Source: Variovorax terrae (GTDB taxonomy: Bacteria > Pseudomonadota > Gammaproteobacteria > Burkholderiales > Burkholderiaceae_C). Taken from it: a stretch of 64,000 bases of DNA. Where the stretch lies: positions 1,302,001-1,366,000 of the forward strand of contig NZ_JALGBI010000001.1 of NCBI RefSeq assembly GCF_022809125.1, read 5' to 3'. Shown in pieces: positions 19,301 to 27,398 of this stretch; the stretch's first letter is position 1, and each line of letters starts with the position of its first letter. The position numbers and the translations under genes were made by a program. The notes beneath the pieces were generated by a model. It saw nothing but the letters and a program-made list of their open reading frames with translations, did no database searches and had not been told where the DNA came from.

Positions 19301-21326
19301 CTGGGTTCCATTCTCGTTCGGGGTTCGATTCCAGCACGCCGGCGGTGGTGTAGCGGTTCGGGCCCACATACTTCATCGGCGCACGCAGCACGCCGCCGTA
19401 GCGTGTCCCGCTGTTATCCATCAGATAGGAGAACACCGAGACGCGCAGCGACTCCGACTTCTGTTGAACCTGTCCTTCGGGTTTGTAACCCACGGTGCCA
19501 TTGAAAACGTACTTGGTACAGTAGTTGTAGGAGTCCGACGTGCCGGAGCCATAGGTGACCAAACGGCTCGGCCCCTCGATGTCGTCACATACCAGGGCCC
19601 GAGGCTTGACGACAGCTCGTCCCGTCTGGGTATAGACATTCCAGACGGCTTGCTCGATATAGATCTTGTATTTCTGGTAGGACGAGTAGGTCAGGTACCA
19701 GAGCTGCTGGTCGTAGTTCTTGTAGTACGGGGCGTAGGTCCTGTAGTAGGGGACGTAGTCTCTGTAGAACGGGGTGTAATCGTTGTAGTAGGGGGCACCC
19801 TGGCTGTAGTTGATGTAGACGGTTTTCAGCGCCGTCGAATTGAGGTTGGCCCAGCTTAGCCCTTGATCGGTACAGAACTTGGTGGTGATATTGCTGGATG
19901 ATCCCGCGCTTGTCGTGGAGTTTGAGCCTGTGGTCGACGAGAATCGGATGATCCGGGGCGAGGCCGTGTCTGTGCACACATAGCGGTTGCCCGTGCCCGT
20001 ACCGTAGGGTGCGGTCGTTGTTGTGTTGGGCGCGCCGTTACCCTGATAGTCACGGGAATACAGGCCGGACGCTGTCCAGAGGTAGCCCCGGATGATGGGA
20101 CCGCCGGGTTCATTGGCGGCGATCTCGGCAGCTGTGGGCGCCGTGGTCGTCGTACCGGTCACGACATAGCCGCGGATGACGGCAGGGGACTCAGCCGCGG
20201 CTGGCGGTACGACGGTGGAGGTGGTGCCGTCGGGCACATAACCTCGGATGACGGCCGGAGACTCTGCGGCAGCAATGGGCGTCGTCGTGGTGGTTTGCCC
20301 GGTCCAGTAGTAGCCCTGGATGGTTCGATCCTTGTCCGTGCCATAGGAAGTGGGGGCGGCGCTGGTTGCCGTGCCATTGAGCACATAGGTCGTGCTTTTC
20401 ACCCCTTGGTCAGTAGTCCCGCCATTTTCCAGTGGTCCGAGTGGAGGGATGGTAAGTGACAAGACAGCTTTTCCTGCAGAGAACGTCTGCGTGTAAAGCG
20501 TGACCAGAGTGGATGGCCCCATTGTGGGCACCGTGGTGGTGTAGGCGCCGGTGTCTGTCCAAGTCGTTCCGATCGATTGCATTGGTGGGAACGTTGGAGT
20601 GGCCGTGGTGGTGCCGGAGGCCGTGGTGGAACTGGCGACGATGGGGCGTAGATCGGTGGTATCCGTCAGACTGGGTGCATCGCAGCCCTTGCCTGAGTTG
20701 GTGGTGAAAACCACTTGATCGTTGCAGTTGTAGGCGTAGACACTGGCGTTGTTGCTAAAGGGCGTGGCGCTGGCGACGTCTGCAGCGTTCAAGGCTCGGC
20801 GCCAGGGCGCCGCAGTGGTTCCGCGGTCGAGCACGGTACGGGTCTGTTCGTCGATGCCGCGGTCACCACCCGTCAGCGCGAGCCGCAGGATGTCGGGCGC
20901 GCTCATGGTGGCGTAGTTCAGATAGTTGCCGCTGAAGCCGGTACCGGCGCTGCCCATATTGCAACGGTGGCTGCCATCGGCGTCGCCGGTCGGTGTGAAA
21001 AAATCGGTGCCGGCACTAAAGTTGGCACTGGTACGCACGGTGCCGTAGCCGGGGTAGTCGTAGCAGCGCTGTGAATTGAAATAGCCGATGTATTCCTTGC
21101 TGCTGTCATAGGCGGCGTCCTTGTAGGCGCCTCCGGACGTCGGGTATTCCACGGACAGCGCCAGCACCACGTTGGCCGGCTGCTTGGTCGATACGAGCGG
21201 GCCATTGTCGAAGTCGATCGTGGGCGTGCCGGTGGATTGGGCCACGACGTGGTAGCCGATCAGAATGCCCAGGCCGACCAGCGCACCGGAAATCCAGACA
21301 CGAGGGTTGTGGATCAGTTTTCTCAT
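16311..21326 (-). CDS. pilY1: type IV pilus tip adhesin/assembly protein PilY1
   Basis: The 1671-aa secreted protein is longer than Pseudomonas PilY1 (about 1160 aa). After a signal anchor ([29 protein letters not shown]) the N-terminal half matches betaproteobacterial PilY1/PilC proteins. The C-terminal beta-propeller is recognisable ([58 protein letters not shown]). A possible calcium loop is [11 protein letters not shown]. Two low-complexity tandem repeats lie in the N-terminal half (listed separately). The ATG at 21326 follows the pilX stop after two bases; a GTG three codons upstream is the alternative. It acts in pilus extension, adhesion and surface sensing in studied species. Confidence 0.93.
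   Translation of the reverse strand: [1671 protein letters not shown]
19713..19796. repeat. four tandem 21-bp units encoding Tyr-rich heptads in PilY1
   Basis: On the minus strand four consecutive 21-bp units encode [21 protein letters not shown] and APYYKNY (PilY1 residues about 511-538). The pattern is x-P-[YF]-Y-x-x-Y. The units are related at DNA level but have drifted at synonymous and some non-synonymous sites, so the array is not brand new. Further tyrosines follow ([18 protein letters not shown]). Confidence 0.9.
20080..20325. repeat. tandem ~72-84-bp units encoding Thr-rich RGY repeats in PilY1
   Basis: Three to four units of 24-28 residues sit at PilY1 positions about 335-416. The two best share [10 protein letters not shown] separated by Thr/Ala/Val linkers ([23 protein letters not shown]); flanking units read [17 protein letters not shown] and [13 protein letters not shown]. 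The core is [IV]-[IQ]-[RQ]-G-Y. Linkers look like exposed, glycosylatable stalk sequence; that is inference. Confidence 0.85.
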
Positions 21327-21328
21327 TG

Positions 21329-21997
21329 TCAGCACCCTGGTGTGGCAAGGGGTTTGAAGATCACGGCCTGAAGCATGACCTTGGTTTCGACGGAGGCGCC
21401 GTAGCCCACGGCGGTCACCAAAAATGCGGTTTCGCCCTGGCTGGCATTGATGGTACCGGCCGTGACGCCTGTGCCGGAATAGGTGACTGGTGCGGTGTCA
21501 TAGTTGACCAGTTCGATGATGTAGCGAGGGGGCTGGGCGCTGATGCCGCCATCGCTTTGGGCGGTCAGGCTGGTTGTGCGGCCCGTGAATTCACCAAAGA
21601 GGGTATAGCGCCGGTTGTTGTCGTTGCTTTCCTCGAAATTGATGCTGGTGTACAGCGGGAGCGCCGTGCCTGGGTTCATTTCGCAAAGCCCGCGAGTCTT
21701 GTTGGCGGTGTTGTTGCCGCAACCGGAGACGAACAGGCCTTCGGTTTGCTTGGACCGAATGCTGCAGCGGGAGTTGGTGGCCGTGTTGGGGCCCATGATG
21801 TCCAGCTCTGCATCGCGCAAGGCCGCTTCGGCGCCCTGGAAGGCAATTTGCCTGTCCCGGTCGTTGCGCGACGAGCGTTCGGCCAGCATGGTCAGGCGGA
21901 TGGAGGTGGCCGCGACGACAAAGACGACGCTCATCAGGCCGAGCACCAGAATGAGCGCCATCCCCCCTTGTTTGTGTTTTCTGTTCCTCGAATTCAT
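21329..21997 (-). CDS. pilX: type IV pilus minor pilin PilX
   Basis: The 222-aa protein starts MNSRNRKHKQGGMALILVLGLMSVVFVVAATSIR. As in other PilX proteins the sequence after the glycine lacks the usual Glu5 (GMALILVL). The downstream LAERSSRNDRDRQIAFQGAEAALRDAE helix is the family hallmark. I choose the ATG at 21997, 7 bp after pilW; an in-frame extension to 22063 would overlap pilW and has no pilin leader. Cysteines at NSRCSIRS, SGCGNN and GLCEMN may form disulfides. Confidence 0.9.
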   Translation of the reverse strand: MNSRNRKHKQGGMALILVLGLMSVVFVVAATSIRLTMLAERSSRNDRDRQIAFQGAEAALRDAELDIMGPNTATNSRCSIRSKQTEGLFVSGCGNNTANKTRGLCEMNPGTALPLYTSINFEESNDNNRRYTLFGEFTGRTTSLTAQSDGGISAQPPRYIIELVNYDTAPVTYSGTGVTAGTINASQGETAFLVTAVGYGASVETKVMLQAVIFKPLATPGC

Positions 21998-22004
21998 GCA
22001 GCTC

Positions 22005-22985
22005 TCATTCAAGGTTGTTGCGAACGGCGATGTTGAACGCGAAAGCCCGGCGAAGTCTTCCATCGTTCGGTGGGGTAAATACCATCCCGGTCTCGGTGGA
22101 GGGGCTGCCGGATATCTTTGAAAACTCCTCTCCCAATGGGTAAAGGGCCGTGGCCTGCGTTTCGGCAGAGCCGGGCGCGCCGCGCAGCACCATTCCCACG
22201 CGGATCATTCGAACCTTGGGCCACAGGGCAGCGGTGCTGACCTGGGCCGCGTTCAGCCAGCGGTTGGGGGAGTTGTCGGCCGTGGCGCCGGTATCGGTAT
22301 CAACGGCGTACACGATTTGAAGTGTTTCAACGCCTCCAACGAGGGGCCGGACTTGGGGGTTCCCTTGGACGATACATTGCAATTCAGGCTCCCCTGTGGA
22401 GCCCGTGCCCACCGTGAACAGGCTGAGGCCGATGTCGCTGGCGGTCAGGGGATAAGGGACGGGCGTGCCTTGGCAGTTGATGACGGAGCCGTCGCCGGTG
22501 GTGATGTCGGTTTGCCGGCTAGATCCGAAGTAACGCACGCCAAAGACGTCGCTGTTGTTGTTGGTTGTGCCTGAGTTGTCATCGGCGCTGTAGTCAGTGC
22601 CGGCACTGGGCGAGGCGACCGCCTTGGCATTGTTGTAGCCAAAGAGAGCGCGGTGCCCTAGCAAAGAAGGTGGCACGGGGGTGAACCGGGCAACGTCCCA
22701 GTTGTAAGAGGGAGCGAGGCCGGTTTGGAGCTGGGCGTATTGGTAGGTGTCCTGAAGGCCCGCTTGCCGGGTTGCCTGGCTGAACAACTCAAAAATGAAG
22801 CGCGCATTGTCCTGAAGGGCTTGGTTGGCGTCGGTGGTGCGGTAGGTGCCGGCAGATGTGGTGTAGAGCGCCAGCGCCGCGATGGTGATCAGGCTGATGA
22901 TGACCAGCGACACCAGCAGTTCGACCAGGGTCAGGCCGGTTTGCAGGGCTTGGCGCACCCTGCCGCTTGCAAGGCGGCGAATCAC
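22005..22985 (-). CDS. pilW: type IV pilus minor pilin PilW
   Basis: The 326-aa protein has the prepilin motif LQTGLTLVELLVSLVIISLITIAALALY and then SAGTYRTTDANQALQDNARFIFELFSQATRQAG, typical of PilW. The start is a GTG at 22985 that overlaps the pilV stop as GTGA; no ATG exists near the leader peptide, and the longer open frame upstream is a pilV shadow. GTG coupling may keep PilW below PilV in amount. It is thought to bridge PilX/PilY1 to the pilus tip complex. Confidence 0.9.
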   Translation of the reverse strand: MIRRLASGRVRQALQTGLTLVELLVSLVIISLITIAALALYTTSAGTYRTTDANQALQDNARFIFELFSQATRQAGLQDTYQYAQLQTGLAPSYNWDVARFTPVPPSLLGHRALFGYNNAKAVASPSAGTDYSADDNSGTTNNNSDVFGVRYFGSSRQTDITTGDGSVINCQGTPVPYPLTASDIGLSLFTVGTGSTGEPELQCIVQGNPQVRPLVGGVETLQIVYAVDTDTGATADNSPNRWLNAAQVSTAALWPKVRMIRVGMVLRGAPGSAETQATALYPLGEEFSKISGSPSTETGMVFTPPNDGRLRRAFAFNIAVRNNLE

Positions 22986-23590
22986 AGGGCGGCTCCCGCT
23001 GGGCTGCCGGTGACGGGAACGACCAGGCGAGGGCGGTCGGTGCCATCGGTGATGCCGGTTTCCAGCGTGTTGCCACCGGCGCGCGCTGGCTTGCTGTCCC
23101 AGCCGATCTTCACCACCAGAACGCCCGTATTGCTGCAGTCCCATTTGAAAAGGCCTGCTGCGGTACCGGATGTTTCCCGGTAGGCGTTGTCAAAGCAAAC
23201 GGTGACTTTTCCCCCTGGCAGGGCTTTGCGCGTTCTGTCGATCCATTCGCGCGTCTGGAAATCCGCAAACTGGGCGTTGGAGCAGTTGGCCGTGGCGCCC
23301 TTGCACTCGATGGCGGTGCCATAGCTGGTGTAGCTGCTTTTGTCGATGGCGGTGATTTTGTCGGTGGTGGTTCTGGCCGCCAGGCTGGGTATGGCGGTCA
23401 AGGCCTCCTGGTAATCGCGAATCAGCGAGGAGGCCACGGCGCTTTGCGATGCGTCCAGATTGCCTCGCAGGGCTTCGAGCTGCACCCCGACGACCGCCAA
23501 AAGTCCGAGCGACATCACGACGATGGCTACGAGGGCCTCAATCATGCTGAAGCCTGACTGTCCGTATCGAAAGCTTGAGCGTTTTCTCAT
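22982..23590 (-). CDS. pilV: type IV pilus minor pilin PilV
   Basis: The 202-aa prepilin starts MRKRSSFRYGQSGFSMIEALVAIVVMSLGLLAVVGVQ, with Glu5 in GFSMIE. The body has LDASQSAVASSLIRDYQEALTA, usual for PilV. It is the first gene of the pilV-pilW-pilX-pilY1-pilE-fimT operon, so the operon promoter should lie in 23591-23721, where TTGACT and TTGACG hexamers are visible but no clear -10 partner. Confidence 0.9.
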   Translation of the reverse strand: MRKRSSFRYGQSGFSMIEALVAIVVMSLGLLAVVGVQLEALRGNLDASQSAVASSLIRDYQEALTAIPSLAARTTTDKITAIDKSSYTSYGTAIECKGATANCSNAQFADFQTREWIDRTRKALPGGKVTVCFDNAYRETSGTAAGLFKWDCSNTGVLVVKIGWDSKPARAGGNTLETGITDGTDRPRLVVPVTGSPAGAAL

Positions 23591-23721
23591 GCGGGCAATC
23601 TAACAGGGCTCCCGACGGCGGCGGAGGGGGAGCCGACCGGTGGTAGCCAAAGGCGCGTCAACGGTCAGGAATCAATGCAGTTTTTGCTCTGGCCTGTGGT
23701 CCGAAGTCAACAGCGCCGCCC

Positions 23722-24171
23722 CTACCGCCTCACCTCATCCACCAGTGTCTTGAACTCGTCAATGTCCTCAAAGCTCCGGTAGACGCTCGCAAACCGGACA
23801 TAGGCCACCTTGTCGAGCTTCTTGAGTTCGCGCATGACCAGTTCGCCGATGCGGTTGGAGGCGATCTCGCGCACGCCGAGGTTGAGCAGTTTTTCCTCGA
23901 TGCGCTCGATCGCGCCGTCGGTCTGCTCGGTGCTGACCGGCCGCTTGCGCAGCGCCAGGTGCATGGAGGCAATCAGCTTGGTGCGGTCGTAGTCGATGCG
24001 CCGGCCGTCCTTCTTGACGACCGTGGGAAAGTTGACGTCGGGCCGCTCATAGGTCGTGAAGCGCTTCTCGCAGGCGCCGCACTGGCGGCGGCGGCGGATG
24101 AAATCCCCTTCCTCGGACACGCGCGTCTCGACGACTTGCGTCTCGGGGTGGCCGCAGAAGGGGCATTTCAT
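23722..24171 (-). CDS. nrdR: transcriptional repressor NrdR
   Basis: NrdR represses ribonucleotide reductase genes according to bound ATP/dATP. The 149-aa protein has the N-terminal zinc ribbon ([17 protein letters not shown]...[18 protein letters not shown]) and the ATP-cone domain ([29 protein letters not shown]). It lies 6 bp downstream of glyA; the glyA-nrdR pairing is common in betaproteobacteria and couples one-carbon supply to nucleotide synthesis. Confidence 0.97.
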   Translation of the reverse strand: MKCPFCGHPETQVVETRVSEEGDFIRRRRQCGACEKRFTTYERPDVNFPTVVKKDGRRIDYDRTKLIASMHLALRKRPVSTEQTDGAIERIEEKLLNLGVREIASNRIGELVMRELKKLDKVAYVRFASVYRSFEDIDEFKTLVDEVRR

Positions 24172-24177
24172 GGGAGA

Positions 24178-25422
<1,245 letters not shown>

Positions 25423-25454
25423 GGCAGTCCTTAAAGACAACGGGCCTTGCATAA

Positions 25455-25550
25455 AACAAGGGCTGCCCAGGCGAACGGCTGAACGCCTCGGTCCCAAGGA
25501 CTCGGGCGGTACGCTTCCCAGTGGTTTTTGCCGGCTTCATCCGGCAGCCG
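25455..25550 (-). ncRNA. ZTP (pfl-motif) riboswitch in the glyA leader
   Basis: On the minus strand the leader carries the two conserved blocks of the ZTP aptamer in order: ACCACTGGGAAGCG (around 25511-25526) and GCCGTTCGCCTGGGCA (around 25464-25479), with a GCCGG/CCGGC hairpin upstream (25530-25545) and a CCTTG/CAAGG hairpin just after. This class senses ZMP/ZTP, which build up when 10-formyl-tetrahydrofolate is short, and is known upstream of glyA, purH and folD. AAGGA near the start codon could be the masked Shine-Dalgarno. The call rests on remembered consensus blocks, not a covariance search. Confidence 0.78.
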
Positions 25551-25669
25551 TCCGGGGAATGGTTCCCGCGGAACTCCACGTCAGCGGCGGCTTGCCCAAC
25601 GGGCGGCCGCGCCTATCGCCAGTCGCGTACCCGCCCAGTGTAACTGACCTGCGCCCGCCGGTCGGCGGC

Positions 25670-26482
25670 TCAGGATTGGGAGAGCAGGGCGACCTTGTCT
25701 TCGCCGCTGTCCGGCTTGGCCGGGGGGCCGACCGCGGGAATGCTCTGCGGCGGCGGCAGCGGGCTGGCCCGGCCGGTGGCGACCTGGCGCAGGCGCACGT
25801 GCTCGGCCATCACCTTGCCGGCATAGCCGCCGTCGTCCTCGATGTTCGCGGCGCCCACGTAGTAGCGCAGGCCGCCTTCCAGCGAACCGGCGCGGGCGAT
25901 GCATTCCTGCAGCACTTTTACGCCCACGCGCAGGTTGGTCACCGGGTCGAAGGCGGCGAGCTTGCCGCCGAAGCTCTCGTACTTGTCGCTGTGCACGCGG
26001 GTCATCACCTGCATCAGGCCCTGGGCGCCGACCGGGCTCTGGGCGAACGGGTTGAAGCCCGATTCGATGGCCATCACGGCCAGGATCAGCGTCGGGTCGA
26101 GCTTGGTGCGCTCGCCGATGTCGTAGGCCTCGGCCACCAGCGCGCTCACCGGCTCGGGCGCGACGCGGTACTTCTTGCTCAGCCAGTAGGCCACGGCGGC
26201 CTGCTGTTTGGGCAGATCCTTGGGGTTGGCCGCGGTGGCGCGGTCAATGGCTTCGGCGTTCACGGGCAGCCCCAGAGTGGCTTCCTGGCGCGCCTGCAGC
26301 CAGCCGATGAGTTTCGTTTCGCCAGCCTGACGCAGGTCAGGGCGGGCAGTCAGGGTGATCACGGAAAACACCACCGCCAGCCCCAGGAGGGCGAAGCCGT
26401 TGTGCGTGATCTCAAAAAAGCCCTGGGCGACATCGGATGCGAAGGTTCGCAGGCCCTGGGCGATTTTTCCTAACGCTGTCAT
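25670..26482 (-). CDS. membrane-anchored lytic transglycosylase (SLT domain)
   Basis: The 270-aa protein has one membrane helix (about 29-47, FALLGLAVVFSVITLTA) and a C-terminal SLT lysozyme-like domain with the catalytic Glu in LILAVMAIESGFNPFAQSPVGAQGLMQVM. FDPVTNLRVGVKVLQECI and RYYVGA complete the fold. The tail is proline-rich. It would cleave peptidoglycan glycan strands on the periplasmic face. AAGGAAG precedes the start. The 5' leader is long and structured (see findings). Confidence 0.9.
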   Translation of the reverse strand: MTALGKIAQGLRTFASDVAQGFFEITHNGFALLGLAVVFSVITLTARPDLRQAGETKLIGWLQARQEATLGLPVNAEAIDRATAANPKDLPKQQAAVAYWLSKKYRVAPEPVSALVAEAYDIGERTKLDPTLILAVMAIESGFNPFAQSPVGAQGLMQVMTRVHSDKYESFGGKLAAFDPVTNLRVGVKVLQECIARAGSLEGGLRYYVGAANIEDDGGYAGKVMAEHVRLRQVATGRASPLPPPQSIPAVGPPAKPDSGEDKVALLSQS

Positions 26483-26819
26483 AGCACTTCCTTTCTACGC
26501 GCGGGCCTGCTTCGCGATGCGGCTCGGGGGCAGCATCGCAGCAACAGGCTCCTCGTTTGGATTGGTACGCAATCAGCATCCTGCTCCGTCTTCAAGACTT
26601 ATGGCAGCAATGCGACTTAGCCGGGTTCGGCAGCGGATTCGGGTTCTCCCTCGGTCTTTGGAGGGACTGGCGGATTCTAGGGTGCTTCAAAATACCAAGT
26701 CAATTATTAAAAATTAGTCATTAATATCAAAAATGGTATTAAAAATCGAACTTTGGAGCCCCCTGGAAGGCCGAAAAAGAGGGGGCCCGGGCTCGTCGCA
26801 TGGAGCCTGAAGATTGGTG
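26483..26819. other. non-coding stretch: leader of the SLT gene and an A/T-rich block
   Basis: The part next to the SLT gene (26590-26690, minus strand) carries three similar words (GAATCCGC, GAATCCGC, GAACCCGG) and then GGCTAAGTCGC, looking like a structured leader. Positions 26690-26752 are very A/T-rich against a GC-rich background (AATTATTAAAAATTAG), a plausible promoter region. I see no gene here. Confidence 0.5.
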
Positions 26820-26888
26820 TTTGCTATCGAAATGAGAGCGACAAAGGACCACTGTGAAAGGACATTGGGGGATTTTGGTTGTTTTTCG
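26820..26888 (-). repeat. ~70-bp palindromic repeat, copy 11 (intergenic)
   Basis: On the minus strand it reads AAAACAACCAAAATCCCCC, AATGTCC, CACAGTGGTCC, then GTCGCTCTCATTTCGATAGCAAA. It fits the family order but is diverged in the hairpin arm (GTCGCTC for TTGCTAT). Confidence 0.65.
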
Positions 26889-27147
26889 GGCGGAACGAGC
26901 ACTCCCATCACCTCCCGCCACCCGCACACCGCGCCGGGCCGGGCCCGGCAGGAAGGGCTGCCGATGTAACAGGTGTTGGGGAGTTCGCCCTACGGCCCGG
27001 TTCGAGGGGCTCCGGACCCAGGCCAGCCTGCGCAGGCCGCGAATGAGGATTCAAGCGGCCTTGTCAAGACAAAATCGGCAATCGCGCCCGGAGCCATCAT
27101 TGAAAAGTCAATTTGAATTCCCTCTGGCGCTTTGCTAAGTTGGCAGG
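26889..27147. other. gene-free stretch upstream of the hairpin-chain RNA
   Basis: The open frames here have no recognisable protein signal and lack start-site support. The end of the stretch is locally A/T-rich (27095-27120, TTGAAAAGTCAATTTGAATT), which could be the promoter for the structured RNA and the DUF748 gene. Confidence 0.4.
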
Positions 27148-27340
27148 GCCTGAGCCATCAGGCAAACGCCGGTAGGAGCCGTTCGCGCGGTAGCCCCGGC
27201 ACTTCATGGAAGCAATCTCTTGCTTCCGACGCAACGTGGGACTCGACTCTCCCCGTTGCGAACCCAGACGGCAAAGACATTACGTCAGCCGTCAAGCCCG
27301 GCGGCCAGGCTTCAGGCTTACCGTCCGGGCTTTCTTTTTG
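27148..27340 (+). ncRNA. unidentified structured RNA: chain of six hairpins ending in a terminator
   Basis: Six stems follow each other almost without gaps: GCCTGA/TCAGGC (27148-27163), GCCGG/CCGGC (27168-27200), GGAAGCAA/TTGCTTCC (27208-27227), CGCAACG/CGTTGCG (27230-27260), GACGGC/GCCGTC (27267-27293) and AAGCCCGG/CCGGGCTT (27294-27332) with a T-tract. It ends 59 bp before the DUF748 start, so it is either a cis leader with an attenuator or a small RNA. It matches no riboswitch consensus I remember. GGA words occur at TAGGAG, ATGGAA and GTGGGA, as in CsrA-binding RNAs, but that is a weak hint. Confidence 0.6.
27294..27340 (+). terminator. intrinsic terminator upstream of the DUF748 gene
   Basis: AAGCCCGG (27294-27301) pairs with CCGGGCTT (27325-27332), followed by TCTTTTTG. 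The loop is long (23 nt) and may form its own small stem (CCAGGCTTCAGGCTTACC). Its position inside a leader, before the gene it faces, suggests attenuation or the end of a small RNA. Confidence 0.7.
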
Positions 27341-27398
27341 TCCCTTCCGCCTGCAACAAGGCATTGACGTTTTCAGGCCCGCGCTGAAAACTCGGGGG

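Noticed and set aside
19713..20325. CRISPR-like array in the pilY1 region
   Set aside because: The tandem units are in frame, contiguous, without spacers, and encode amino-acid repeats; no cas genes are near.
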